A program made the translations under genes and the position numbers. This document shows positions 1 through 8,812 of a stretch of DNA of 64,000 nucleotides, piece after piece (within the stretch, counting starts at the first letter, position 1; every line of letters starts with the position of its first letter). This stretch comes from Winogradskyella tangerina. Lineage in GTDB: Bacteria > Bacteroidota > Bacteroidia > Flavobacteriales > Flavobacteriaceae. The stretch covers positions 124,001 to 188,000 of the forward strand of contig NZ_QERF01000008.1 in assembly GCF_003260205.1 (NCBI RefSeq), written 5' to 3'. The notes under the pieces were generated by a model. The model was not told the DNA's origin and ran no database searches. It worked only from the letters and a program-made list of their open reading frames with translations.

Positions 1-507
1 AAATCCGTTAAAAAGGTTGGTGTTTTCGTTAATGAAACACCAGACAAGGTTTTGGAAAAAGTCAATGCATATCAACTAGATTTGATACAATTACACGGAG
101 AAGAAACACCAGAATACATCAATGATCTAAGAAGATTATTTGTTGATTCAGGAATCATATTTCCTCAGATCATCAAAGTTTTTTCTATAAAAGATGAATT
201 TGATTTTAGTGTATTAAAGCCTTTCGAATCTATAGTAGATTATTTCCTTTTTGACACTAAAGGAAAACACCCTGGCGGTAACGGCTACACCTTCAATTGG
301 AATGTATTGCAAGCATACCCATCTACTAAACCCTATTTTTTAAGCGGTGGAATTGGACTGAACGAATTAAAAAGTGTTCAATCTTTCCTCAGTAAACAAG
401 AGTCAGAATATTGCTATGCCATCGATGTCAATAGTAAATTTGAAATCGAACCAGGCTTAAAACATATTAATGAATTAGAAAAATTTAAAAATGAGTTACA
501 ACATTAA
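1..507 (+). CDS. trpF: Phosphoribosylanthranilate isomerase (5' partial)
   Basis: The reading frame is open from base 1, so the gene begins upstream of the window; a TTG at 52 is internal. The first visible residues (KKVGVFVNE) are the strand-3 region of the TrpF TIM barrel, followed by IQLHGEE, a conserved TrpF motif. DTKGKHPGGNG and LSGGIG near the C-terminus form the phosphate-binding loops. TrpF converts N-(5'-phosphoribosyl)anthranilate to CdRP in tryptophan synthesis in the cytoplasm. The stop overlaps the start of trpB by 17 bases, which suggests translational coupling. Identification is strong despite the missing N-terminus. Confidence 0.93.
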   Translation, partial: KSVKKVGVFVNETPDKVLEKVNAYQLDLIQLHGEETPEYINDLRRLFVDSGIIFPQIIKVFSIKDEFDFSVLKPFESIVDYFLFDTKGKHPGGNGYTFNWNVLQAYPSTKPYFLSGGIGLNELKSVQSFLSKQESEYCYAIDVNSKFEIEPGLKHINELEKFKNELQH

Positions 508-1672
508 CGAAAAAGGATACTACGGCGAGTTCGGCGGGGCGTTCATTCCTGAAATGCTCTATCCTAATGTAGAAGAACTACGACAGAATTATTTGAAGAT
601 TATGGCAGAACCTTCTTTTCAGGAGGAGTTTAATCAACTTCTGAAAGATTACGTGGGCAGACCTTCACCACTATATTATGCCAAGCGACTTTCAGAAAAA
701 TACAATACCAAGGTTTACCTTAAACGCGAAGATCTAAATCATACTGGTGCGCACAAAGTAAATAATACGATCGGACAAATATTAATGGCAAAGCGTCTTG
801 GTAAAAACCGAATCATTGCTGAAACAGGCGCAGGACAACACGGTGTGGCTACGGCTACTGTGTGCGCGTTAATGGGAATTGATTGTGTAGTTTATATGGG
901 TGAAATTGATATTGCGCGTCAGGCGCCAAATGTAGCGCGCATGAAAATGCTCGGCGCTGAAGTTCGTCCGGCGCTATCGGGTAGCCGAACACTTAAAGAT
1001 GCAACCAATGAAGCCATCAGAGATTGGATCAATAATCCGGTAGACACCCATTATATTATTGGTTCTGCCATTGGGCCACATCCTTATCCGGATATGGTGA
1101 CTCGTTTTCAGTCTATAATTTCCGAAGAAATCAAATGGCAACTCCTAGAAAAAGAAGGCCGCGAAGCACCAGATTATGTTGTGGCATGTATTGGAGGAGG
1201 AAGTAATGCTGCTGGGACCTATTACCATTTCCTGGATAATGAAGATGTAGGTATTATCGCTGTAGAAGCTGCTGGTAAGGGCATTCACTCAGGTGAAAGC
1301 GCTGCTACGTCTGTGCTAGGTAAAGAAGGTATTATTCACGGTTGTAAAACCTTATTGATGCAAACCAACGACGGACAAATAACAGAGCCGTATTCTATTT
1401 CGGCCGGATTAGATTATCCGGGTGTTGGTCCTCTTCATTCCCATTTGTATAAATCGGGGCGTGGAGAATTTTACTCGGCTACAGATGACGAGGCCATGAC
1501 TGCTGGTTTAGAATTAGCACAGCTTGAAGGTATCATTCCTGCTATTGAAACGAGTCATGCTCTAGCAATTTTCGAGTATAAAACATTTAAACCTGAAGAT
1601 ATTGTTGTGATCAGTCTATCTGGTCGAGGCGATAAAGATCTTCAGAATTATATTGATTATTTCAAACTGTAA
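491..1672 (+). CDS. trpB: Tryptophan synthase beta chain
   Basis: A full-length 393-residue TrpB. It condenses indole with L-serine to tryptophan using PLP. The PLP lysine is Lys89 in NHTGAHKVN, and the phosphate-binding loop GGGSNA is present, as is the typical N-terminus (GYYGEFGGAFIPE). The C-terminal segment LSGRGDKD is also a family hallmark. The ATG at 491 lies inside the end of trpF. The next gene, a lipoprotein, starts on the base directly after the trpB stop, so trpB is not followed immediately by trpA as is common; two unrelated genes lie between them. Confidence 0.97.
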   Translation: MSYNINEKGYYGEFGGAFIPEMLYPNVEELRQNYLKIMAEPSFQEEFNQLLKDYVGRPSPLYYAKRLSEKYNTKVYLKREDLNHTGAHKVNNTIGQILMAKRLGKNRIIAETGAGQHGVATATVCALMGIDCVVYMGEIDIARQAPNVARMKMLGAEVRPALSGSRTLKDATNEAIRDWINNPVDTHYIIGSAIGPHPYPDMVTRFQSIISEEIKWQLLEKEGREAPDYVVACIGGGSNAAGTYYHFLDNEDVGIIAVEAAGKGIHSGESAATSVLGKEGIIHGCKTLLMQTNDGQITEPYSISAGLDYPGVGPLHSHLYKSGRGEFYSATDDEAMTAGLELAQLEGIIPAIETSHALAIFEYKTFKPEDIVVISLSGRGDKDLQNYIDYFKL

Positions 1673-2764
1673 ATGAAATATTGGATCTATATTTTTAGTT
1701 TCATGGTTTGTGTTTCGTGCCAAACATCCCAGTCAGAAGTTATAGAAATAGCGCTGAGTGATGACATTGTTATACCTAAACATTACATTGTCACTAAAAC
1801 AACAGATTCAATAATAATTGATGGGAAAGCGAGTGAGCCTAGCTGGACAAAAGCTGAATTCACTGATAAATTTATTGATATTGAAGGCGAAAAAATCCCA
1901 AAATACGATACACAAGTAAAAATGCTTTGGGACGATAACTACCTCTACATTTATGCGCAATTAGAAGAACCTCATATATGGGGAACATTGACAGAACGCG
2001 ATGCCATTATATATTACAACAACGATTTTGAAGTATTTATTGATCCTTCTGGAACGGGTTATGGTTATGGCGAAATTGAGATCAATGCACTCAATACAGT
2101 GTGGGATCTTTATTTAAATAAACCCTACAGAGTTGGTGGAAATGCTAATTTTGAATGGAATTTAAATGACCTCAAAACTGAGGTGTATTGTTTTGGCACT
2201 TTGAATAATCCCAACGATACGGATTTCTCATGGACGGTTGAAATGGCCATTCCGTTAAAACCATTTATTGCACTCAAAAACCGACCTAAAACTATTCCGA
2301 AGGAAGGAGAACAGTGGCGTGTTAATTTTTCTAGAGTGCAATGGGACCATGATATTATCGATGGTAAATATTATCGTAAAAAAGAGGACGGCAAATACCT
2401 TCGAGAGTATAACTGGGTTTGGAGCAATCAAAAGGTGATTAATATGCACGAACCTGAGAAGTGGGGATTTCTTCAATTCACGGAATCAAATAACGTTGAA
2501 GACGTTTCATTTATAAATGACGAAGATCTTGAAGTAAAACAAGTAGCATTTGCCTTATTCCGAAAGACAAGATATGGCGACTTAAAGTACTTGCTAGATA
2601 TTCCTCAAGGAAATGCCCGAAATGTCACTGCTAAGTTTACCGAAACAGAAACTCTTGAAGCAACATTTTTTAAGACCAATTTCGGATTTGAATACGAACT
2701 TAGATCACCAAAAACTGAAAAGGTTTATTATATTAATCAGGAAGGAAAACTAAAAGAATTATGA
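1673..2764 (+). CDS. Carbohydrate-binding family 9-like lipoprotein
   Basis: A 363-residue predicted lipoprotein. The N-terminus is a short hydrophobic segment ending in VCVSC, with Cys16 as the likely lipidated residue. Residues of about 45-245 resemble the CBM9-like fold found in secreted bacterial proteins (IIIDGKASEPSWTKA, then MLWDDNYLYIYAQLEEP, then DFEVFIDPSG). Such domains bind sugars or occur alone in 'carbohydrate-binding family 9-like' proteins; no catalytic site is evident. It starts immediately after the trpB stop and overlaps the next lipoprotein gene by ATGA, so it appears to be part of the trp transcript. Substrate unknown. The function assignment rests on the domain only. Confidence 0.8.
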   Translation: MKYWIYIFSFMVCVSCQTSQSEVIEIALSDDIVIPKHYIVTKTTDSIIIDGKASEPSWTKAEFTDKFIDIEGEKIPKYDTQVKMLWDDNYLYIYAQLEEPHIWGTLTERDAIIYYNNDFEVFIDPSGTGYGYGEIEINALNTVWDLYLNKPYRVGGNANFEWNLNDLKTEVYCFGTLNNPNDTDFSWTVEMAIPLKPFIALKNRPKTIPKEGEQWRVNFSRVQWDHDIIDGKYYRKKEDGKYLREYNWVWSNQKVINMHEPEKWGFLQFTESNNVEDVSFINDEDLEVKQVAFALFRKTRYGDLKYLLDIPQGNARNVTAKFTETETLEATFFKTNFGFEYELRSPKTEKVYYINQEGKLKEL

Positions 2765-3852
2765 AATATGTCATCATCATTTTAGGATTAGTCTTTTTCA
2801 CTTCCTGTAATAATAAACAACAGGAAGAATTAGAACCTGCAGTATCTCAGCGTTTCACTTTTGCCACATGGACAAATCCTGGCGGCGAATTTGATAGTGA
2901 AAAATGGGAACGCAAATTAAACACATACGACTCCCTAGGGATTTCAGAAATCTTGGTTGGTGGTTCTCCTGAATTTTATCGTGAATTGATTCCGCTCGCA
3001 AATTCAAAAAATATAAAAGTTCATGCTTGGATGTGGACCTTAAACCGACCTGGTGATACTATTGCCAACAAACATCCTGAATGGTATGCCGTAAATAGAA
3101 AAGGCAAAAATTCCTTGGAATATAGAGCTTATGTTGATTATTACCAGTGGTTAAGTCCATTTCACCCTGAAGCAAGAGCACATATAAAAAATAATGTTCG
3201 AAAGCTAGCAGAAGTAGAAGGATTGGCCTCAATACATTTGGATTACGTTCGCTATGTAGACGTTATTCTTGGCGCTGATCTACAACCGAAATACGGTTTG
3301 GTTCAAACTACAGAATTGCCACAATTTGATTATGGCTACCATCCCATTGCAAGAGAAGGATTCAAAGAAATTTTCGGCAAGGACCCCATAGATTTTGAAC
3401 ACCCTGAATTAAGTACCGAATGGCGCCAATACCGATTGAACGCTGTGTCGTCATTGGTTAACGAATTGGTAGAAATAGCACATGCAAAAAATCACAAAAT
3501 GACTGCCGCAGTATTTCCATTTCCTGAAATGTCAAGGCAAATGGTAAGGCAACCCTGGGACGATTTTAATTTGGATGCAGCCTACCCTATGGTTTACAAT
3601 AATTTTTATCGTGAAAATGTGAACTGGATTGGCTTTGCCATTGAGCAAGGTGTCAATAAAGTTGATTTCCCAATTTATGCAGGTTTATATAGCCCTGCCT
3701 TGCAAAAACCTGAAGATTTAGAAAAAGCCATACGATTATCAAAAGTGAAAGGTGCCAAAGGCATTTCAATATTTACAGCAGACAATCTGAATGATGAACA
3801 AAAAGCGATTTTTGTTAAGATGAAAAAAGAATTTGAAAATGAACAGAATTAA
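2761..3852 (+). CDS. Putative GHL10-type glycoside hydrolase lipoprotein
   Basis: A 363-residue predicted lipoprotein (lipobox FFTSC, Cys16). The body resembles the GH10-like 'GHL10' TIM-barrel family: KVHAWMWTLNRPG, then a Trp-rich YQWLSPFHPEAR segment, then the strand motif IHLDYVRY, and late PIYAGLYSPALQ. In this superfamily acidic residues at the ends of barrel strands act as catalysts, but I cannot assign them with confidence. It overlaps the CBM9-like gene by 4 bases, and trpA starts inside its 3' end. The pair could bind and cleave a glycan at the cell surface or in the periplasm; the substrate cannot be read from the sequence. Confidence 0.75.
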   Translation: MKYVIIILGLVFFTSCNNKQQEELEPAVSQRFTFATWTNPGGEFDSEKWERKLNTYDSLGISEILVGGSPEFYRELIPLANSKNIKVHAWMWTLNRPGDTIANKHPEWYAVNRKGKNSLEYRAYVDYYQWLSPFHPEARAHIKNNVRKLAEVEGLASIHLDYVRYVDVILGADLQPKYGLVQTTELPQFDYGYHPIAREGFKEIFGKDPIDFEHPELSTEWRQYRLNAVSSLVNELVEIAHAKNHKMTAAVFPFPEMSRQMVRQPWDDFNLDAAYPMVYNNFYRENVNWIGFAIEQGVNKVDFPIYAGLYSPALQKPEDLEKAIRLSKVKGAKGISIFTADNLNDEQKAIFVKMKKEFENEQN

Positions 3853-4603
3853 TAAGAAACTAAACGAAGACAAAAAACTCTTATCTATATATTTTACAGC
3901 CGGTTACCCAAGCATCGATGATACGGTAGGTATTATACAAGACCTTGAAAAAAGCGGTGTCGACATGATTGAAATTGGTCTGCCTTTTAGTGATCCTCTT
4001 GCTGATGGGCCAACCATTCAGGAGAGTTCTACGGCTGCGCTCAAAAACGGAATGACTACTGAAAAACTTTTTGATCAGATCAAAGACATTAGAGATACAG
4101 TATCAATTCCTTTAATCATAATGGGTTACTTTAACCCAGTATTACAATACGGTGTAGAAGCTTTTTGTAAGAAATGTGAAGACATCGGAATCGATGGGCT
4201 TATCCTTCCTGATCTTCCGGCTGATGTATATGATGAGCATTACAAAGCCATCTTTGAAAAACACGGTCTTATCAATGTGTTCTTGATAACGCCTCAAACT
4301 TCAGACGAACGTATTCAGTATATAGATTCTATTTCCAACGGATTCATTTATATGGTGAGTTCAGCCAGTACTACTGGTGCTAAAAGTGGTTTTGGAGACG
4401 AACAAGCTAATTATTTTAAACGCATTGATGCCATGAAACTTAAAAATCCGCAAATCGTTGGTTTTGGCATTTCAAACAATGAAACCTTTACTCAGGCAAC
4501 AACTCATGCAAAAGGTGCAATTATTGGAAGTGCCTTTATAAAGCATGTTACTAATAACGGTACGGATAAGATTGATGATTTTATAAAAACCATATTAAAC
4601 TAA
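3839..4603 (+). CDS. trpA: Tryptophan synthase alpha chain
   Basis: TrpA cleaves indole-3-glycerol phosphate to indole and glyceraldehyde-3-phosphate and partners with TrpB. The family signature EIGLPFSDPLADGPTIQ is intact; by comparison with other TrpA proteins, Glu45 and Asp56 are the catalytic pair. I prefer ATG 3839 (MNRINKKLNEDKK, 254 residues) because homologues start this way; an in-frame TTG lies two codons upstream at 3833. The start overlaps the preceding lipoprotein gene by 14 bases. After trpA there is a 21-base gap before the methylase gene. Confidence 0.96.
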   Translation: MNRINKKLNEDKKLLSIYFTAGYPSIDDTVGIIQDLEKSGVDMIEIGLPFSDPLADGPTIQESSTAALKNGMTTEKLFDQIKDIRDTVSIPLIIMGYFNPVLQYGVEAFCKKCEDIGIDGLILPDLPADVYDEHYKAIFEKHGLINVFLITPQTSDERIQYIDSISNGFIYMVSSASTTGAKSGFGDEQANYFKRIDAMKLKNPQIVGFGISNNETFTQATTHAKGAIIGSAFIKHVTNNGTDKIDDFIKTILN

Positions 4604-4624
4604 GATTAATTTCATTTTCTAAGT

Positions 4625-5077
4625 ATGGCACTGAACATTGTTCTTATAGAACCCGAAATCCCAAATAATACCGGAAATATCGGTCGGTTGGCCTTAGCTA
4701 CAGGTTCTCGATTGCACTTAGTAAAGCCCTTCGGATTTGAAATAGATGATAAACGACTAAAGCGTGCCGGATTAGACTATTGGCAACACTTAGAAGTGAT
4801 TTATTACGAGTCTACGGAAGAATTTTTTTCAAAAAATGCGAATGCTGAAATGGTCTTTTTATCGAGTCATGGCACCCAATCGCATTGGGATATCACTTAT
4901 AAAGATAATATGTTTTTAGTCTTCGGAAAGGAGTCGGTTGGATTGACCAAACCACTTATCAAAAAACATGAAGACAAACTCTTCAAAATTCCTATGTATA
5001 GTGAACATATTAGAAGTCTCAACCTAGCAAATGCGGTAAGTATTATTGTGTATGAAGGTTTGAGACAACTAAAATAG
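4625..5077 (+). CDS. trmL: tRNA (cytidine(34)-2'-O)-methyltransferase, TrmL type
   Basis: A 150-residue SPOUT (SpoU) methyltransferase with no extra domain, the size of TrmL. The start LNIVLIEPEIPNNTGNIGR is the family hallmark, followed by FGKESVGL and the knot region MYSEHIRSLNLANAVSI. TrmL methylates the 2'-OH of the wobble nucleotide of some tRNA-Leu species using SAM. It sits 21 bases after trpA and may be read through from the trp operon. A 69-base gap separates it from the EF-hand gene. Confidence 0.9.
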   Translation: MALNIVLIEPEIPNNTGNIGRLALATGSRLHLVKPFGFEIDDKRLKRAGLDYWQHLEVIYYESTEEFFSKNANAEMVFLSSHGTQSHWDITYKDNMFLVFGKESVGLTKPLIKKHEDKLFKIPMYSEHIRSLNLANAVSIIVYEGLRQLK

Positions 5078-5146
5078 AACTTGAATTAAACCTTTTTCAA
5101 ACCTTGAAGTCCTAGTAGTGTTCATTAATTAAAAACACGATATATT

Positions 5147-5578
5147 ATGATTTCAAAAACATTAAAAATGAGTTTATGCCTTGTGGCATTATGTGCTATT
5201 AGCTTTACGAATGCACAAGATCGCGGTGGCAAGAAAAGAGGAAACCCTGAGAAGATTTTTCAAAAACTAGATGCTAATGGTGATGGCGAACTTTCATCTG
5301 AAGAGTTTAAAGATCAACGCCAGCGCGAAGATCTAAAACAAGAAGTTATGGACGAACGCTTTAAGGCTTTAGATTCTGATGCTAATGGAACTGTATCTTT
5401 AGAAGAATTTACGACACGAAAAGAAGTTTCAAAAGAAGAACGCATTCAAAAACGATTTGATGTGATGGATGCTGATGGCAACGGAACTATTGATATTGCA
5501 GAATATACTGCTTTTGTTGAAAGTTATGAAGGTCGACGAATGAAACACAAGCGTCGTAAATCTCACAAAGACGACTAA
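5147..5578 (+). CDS. Secreted EF-hand protein
   Basis: A 143-residue protein with a signal peptide (about residues 1-23, ending TNAQ) and three canonical calcium-binding EF loops: DANGDGELSSEE (42-53), DSDANGTVSLEE (76-87) and DADGNGTIDIAE (108-119). Each has Asp/Asn at positions 1, 3 and 5, Gly at 6 and Glu at 12, so calcium binding is likely intact. The C-terminus is rich in Lys/Arg/His. It is expected in the periplasm or outside. A strong hairpin terminator follows 7 bases after the stop, so it ends its transcript. Specific role unknown. Confidence 0.85.
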   Translation: MISKTLKMSLCLVALCAISFTNAQDRGGKKRGNPEKIFQKLDANGDGELSSEEFKDQRQREDLKQEVMDERFKALDSDANGTVSLEEFTTRKEVSKEERIQKRFDVMDADGNGTIDIAEYTAFVESYEGRRMKHKRRKSHKDD

Positions 5579-5585
5579 TATTAAT

Positions 5586-5616
5586 AATCCTCTGATGTTC
5601 TCAGAGGATTTTTTTT
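5586..5616 (+). terminator. Rho-independent terminator after EF-hand gene
   Basis: A perfect 10-bp stem AATCCTCTGA / TCAGAGGATT with a 5-base loop TGTTC runs directly into an unbroken T run. It lies just after the EF-hand gene stop on the + strand. Confidence 0.88.
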
Positions 5617-5673
5617 GCTTGAGTTACATTATACGATTTTGGTTTTGTATCTTTTTGGAAACAAAACCAACAC

Positions 5674-6591
5674 TTGAAAAGTTCGAAAACCTTCAAACAG
5701 ATTTCAGAATACGGCCAATTATTATTAGGTATTGTTCTGGCTAGTATAGGCTTAAAAGCCTTCTTATTACCCAATGGATTTTTAGACGGCGGTGTCACCG
5801 GAATTGCTCTACTGGTGCGTACTCAGGTTGATATCAACATATCTTATTTACTCATTATATTTAGTATTCCGTTTTTAATTTTAGGTTACTACACAGTATC
5901 TAAACGGATTGTAATTAAGTCTATAATAAGTATTCTAGGTCTAGCATTATTCATCTATTTTGAAAACTTTGAGACCATTACCGATGATAAATTATTGATC
6001 TCTATTTTTGGTGGGCTCTTTCTAGGTTCTGGTATCGGTATTTCCATTAGGAATGGTTCTGTACTCGATGGCTCCGAAATATTGGGTGTGTACCTCAACG
6101 ATAAATTTGGGATAAGTATTGGTCAGATCATCTTGGTCTTCAATATAATATTGTTCAGTATTACCGCTTTGGTTCTCTCCGTTGAAGTCGCCCTCTACTC
6201 TATTCTTACTTACATCGTTACTGCAAAAGTAACCGACCTCATTATTGAAGGATTTGAAGATTTTATTGGAGTTACTATAGTGTCAAAAAAATATGAGGCT
6301 ATAGAATTGGCTATTATGGAAGAACTCGGTACAGGCATGACACTTTACAAAGGTACTCGTGGCGTAGGAAGTTCTGGTAAACAGGAAGATTTTGATATCA
6401 TTCATACCATCATCAACCGTATTGATATTAAGAAAATGTATCGCATTGTTAACCGAATTGACGAAAAAGCCTTTATCGTAGAGTTTGACGTGAATACTGT
6501 AAAAGGTGGCGTATTAAGACATTACTTAGATAAGAAAAAGAATAAGGTAATTCCAAAAGTCACAAATACTCGCGATACTGCATCACCCTAA
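5674..6591 (+). CDS. YitT family membrane protein
   Basis: A 305-residue integral membrane protein of the YitT/DUF161 family. The N-terminal part (about 1-200) holds five or six hydrophobic segments with the family pattern LLPNGFLDGGVTGIALL and GSGIGISIRNGSVLDGSEIL. The C-terminal third is the soluble DUF2179 domain (TRGVGSSGKQEDFDII). The role of the family is not established; transport has been suggested. The only start near the conserved N-terminus is TTG at 5674. Its last 32 bases overlap the 3' end of the convergent UDG-like gene. Confidence 0.88.
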   Translation: MKSSKTFKQISEYGQLLLGIVLASIGLKAFLLPNGFLDGGVTGIALLVRTQVDINISYLLIIFSIPFLILGYYTVSKRIVIKSIISILGLALFIYFENFETITDDKLLISIFGGLFLGSGIGISIRNGSVLDGSEILGVYLNDKFGISIGQIILVFNIILFSITALVLSVEVALYSILTYIVTAKVTDLIIEGFEDFIGVTIVSKKYEAIELAIMEELGTGMTLYKGTRGVGSSGKQEDFDIIHTIINRIDIKKMYRIVNRIDEKAFIVEFDVNTVKGGVLRHYLDKKKNKVIPKVTNTRDTASP

Positions 6592-7213
6592 AATCGAAGG
6601 TATTAAAGTCGGGATTTTTAGCTTTCATTTGCTTGTATAAAGGCAGCCTGCTTATTGAAATATTAGCTGCTCCAGATCCTGAAGTTAACGACACTGTTTT
6701 TATGATTCGTTCATTCAAAAGAAACTGGTGAATTCTCGGAACTTCGTTATTGATTACTTCCAATTTCAAATTGTATTCCTTCAAATGCCTTCTGAAAAAA
6801 TATTCTGGTCCGTTTTTGCTATTTCCACCAGTGAATAATATCGTTTCAATATTTTGATACTGTTTTAAATAACCAATCACGTCTCTAAGTTGAATATTTT
6901 TCATCCCGAGATCGGATGCATCAATCTTTTCGCGCTCAGCACTTTGTACAATATCGCAAACCCCAATTTTATGTTCAATCAAAAACTGTTTACGCTGTTC
7001 AACTGCTTCTTGAGAATTATCGAATCGCAATTTAAGATTGTGGATTTTATCTATAAACAACCACAGTGAATTGTAATAGCTGCCATAGCAGAAATCAACA
7101 TCCTTTTCTAACAAATCTCCTGTTGAAAATCGCGGAGGTGGCAAAGTACCAACGATTAGTTTTTTGGTATCTGCCTGAATAAATGGTTCATAAGGATGCT
7201 TGTGAAAGAACAT
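6560..7213 (-). CDS. Uracil-DNA glycosylase superfamily protein
   Basis: A 217-residue cytoplasmic protein that looks like a member of the UDG/MUG fold: LIVGTLPPPRF near residue 20 in the place of the water-activating loop, a GSYYNSLW motif, the IGVCDIV strand and a late TSGSGAANIS segment in the position of the minor-groove loop. Classical Asp/His catalytic residues are not clearly present, so activity and lesion specificity are uncertain. The ATG shares one base with the stop of the upstream TPR gene (TAATG), indicating coupling. It overlaps yitT tail-to-tail. Confidence 0.72.
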   Translation of the reverse strand: MFFHKHPYEPFIQADTKKLIVGTLPPPRFSTGDLLEKDVDFCYGSYYNSLWLFIDKIHNLKLRFDNSQEAVEQRKQFLIEHKIGVCDIVQSAEREKIDASDLGMKNIQLRDVIGYLKQYQNIETILFTGGNSKNGPEYFFRRHLKEYNLKLEVINNEVPRIHQFLLNERIIKTVSLTSGSGAANISISRLPLYKQMKAKNPDFNTFDFRVMQYREYL

Positions 7214-7938
7214 TACAAGGACTTCAGAATACGCTCAACTTCGATAATGGTAGACCTATAAATTCGTCTGTTAGGTTTTGTCATATGGGCTGCTTCCGAA
7301 GAAATTTCTTCCAGTAGTTCTTTGCCTTCGGAAGTTCTATTATTTTCAATGTAAAACTTAGCTAATTCTAAACGCTCATGATAATTTGAATACGGCCTAT
7401 CTATCTGTTTTAATTGAATTTCGGCATCATCGATTCGACCTAATTCTTTTAAGGCCAATCCGTAGCAAAATTGTTGCTTCGATCCTTTGAACTCAGAGGT
7501 ATTCACAATTTTTTCAGCTTGCTCTAAAACGCCCTGATAATCTTCAATTTGAAAATAACATAAGACCATTTGCTGCCTGGCATAAAGTTCATTTTGATCC
7601 GTATCTTGAAGCGTATGTTTGTAGTTCACTATGGCGTTTGGCATATCACCATTTTCAACATGAGCATCGGCTAAAGCAATTCTGTTAGTATAAGAATCTG
7701 AAAATTCTAAAGCCTTTTCGAGGTCCCGTATTTTCTTCGTTGGATTAATAATTGCCGTAATTTCACCTTGAATTTTTTCCGCATCGCGCTTATTATAAAT
7801 ATTGGTGATGAAATAGATAATTGGACCAACGACTGGAATGAAGAATACCAGAAAATACCAATAATAGGGTTTTCGATTTTTATAAATATGATACAGGCAA
7901 TACCCTTGGAGGGCAATAATCAAGTAATATCGAATCAT
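7213..7938 (-). CDS. Membrane-anchored TPR protein
   Basis: A 241-residue protein. Residues 1-47 hold two hydrophobic stretches joined by a YKNRKPYYWYF turn, ending FIPVVGPIIYFI, similar to the short PLDc_N-type membrane hairpin. From about residue 75 to 235 there are TPR-like helical repeats (NRIALADAHVENGDMPNAIVNY; ARQQMVLCYFQIEDYQGVL), likely for protein-protein contacts. It is coupled to the UDG-like gene by a one-base overlap and lies 31 bases downstream of yaaA. No specific function can be assigned. Confidence 0.75.
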   Translation of the reverse strand: MIRYYLIIALQGYCLYHIYKNRKPYYWYFLVFFIPVVGPIIYFITNIYNKRDAEKIQGEITAIINPTKKIRDLEKALEFSDSYTNRIALADAHVENGDMPNAIVNYKHTLQDTDQNELYARQQMVLCYFQIEDYQGVLEQAEKIVNTSEFKGSKQQFCYGLALKELGRIDDAEIQLKQIDRPYSNYHERLELAKFYIENNRTSEGKELLEEISSEAAHMTKPNRRIYRSTIIEVERILKSL

Positions 7939-7969
7939 GAAAGATTTGTTAACTTTTTAAAGATAACAA

Positions 7970-8728
7970 CTATCTCACAAATACCAATTCTTTTTCAGTA
8001 GATAACTCGTCGCTAAAGCCGTAACCTTCGTAATCAAAGCCTTTAATATCTTCAATGGTTTGGGCATTAGTTTCTATAATATAACGCGTCATTAAACCGC
8101 GTGCATACTTTGCGAAGAAACCGATCATTTTATACTCACCATTTTTGAATTCTTTAAAGCTGGCAGTGATTACTGGCACCTTCAAGACTTTTTTGTCTAT
8201 GGCTTTAAAATATTCGTTACTGGCTAAATTCAAAAATAACTCACCGTCCTCCAACTCCTCGTTTAAGGATTGAGTCACCTTCTTTTTCCAGAAATCATAG
8301 AGGTTTTTGTTACGACCTACGGCCATTCTAGTACCCATTTCTAATCGGTAAGGTTGAATGAGATCTAAAGGTTTCAATACACCATATAATCCTGATAGTA
8401 TTCTTACGGTATCTTGTACTTGTTCTAGCTTCTCAGTATCTATAGTGTAGGCATCTAGTCCACGGTAAACATCACCGTTGAATGCGTATAATGCTTGTCG
8501 GGCATTGTCGGCAGTAAATGGTAATTCCCAAGACTGATTACGCTCGTAATTCAATTGACCAAGATCTGCAGAGATATTCATCAGCTTAGATAAACTTCGA
8601 GCTGACTTCTTTTTTAACAACTTATTTAAACGCTGAGCTTCGGTTAAAAAACAACCTTCAGTGGTTTTGGTCGTTGGCACTTCGCTTTCAAAATTTAAAG
8701 ATTTCGCTGGTGATAATACGAGTTTCAT
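7970..8728 (-). CDS. yaaA: Peroxide stress protein YaaA
   Basis: A full-length 252-residue YaaA (DUF328/UPF0246). Hallmarks are the start MKLVLSPAKSLNFE, LYGVLKPLDLIQPYRLEMG, LNLASNEYFKAI and the C-terminal FFAKYARGLMTRYI. E. coli YaaA limits intracellular free iron and DNA damage under peroxide stress; this role is assumed by family. A well-formed flavobacterial promoter lies just upstream. The TPR and UDG-like genes follow it and could be cotranscribed, which would place a stress gene with a possible DNA-repair gene. Confidence 0.92.
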   Translation of the reverse strand: MKLVLSPAKSLNFESEVPTTKTTEGCFLTEAQRLNKLLKKKSARSLSKLMNISADLGQLNYERNQSWELPFTADNARQALYAFNGDVYRGLDAYTIDTEKLEQVQDTVRILSGLYGVLKPLDLIQPYRLEMGTRMAVGRNKNLYDFWKKKVTQSLNEELEDGELFLNLASNEYFKAIDKKVLKVPVITASFKEFKNGEYKMIGFFAKYARGLMTRYIIETNAQTIEDIKGFDYEGYGFSDELSTEKELVFVR

Positions 8729-8750
8729 AATCAGTTTTTTTATTCTCTTT

Positions 8751-8781
8751 CAAAGGTACAAACAAGTAGTTAGTTGTTCAA
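8751..8781 (-). promoter_or_regulatory. Flavobacterial promoter of yaaA
   Basis: On the minus strand a TTG (8779-8781) is followed after 20 bases by TACCTTTG (8751-8758), matching the Bacteroidota -33/-7 consensus TTG and TAnnTTTG with its usual spacing. The yaaA ATG is 22 bases downstream. Confidence 0.7.
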
Positions 8782-8812
8782 CCACCTTTAACAAATAAAA
8801 CTAATAGTACTA

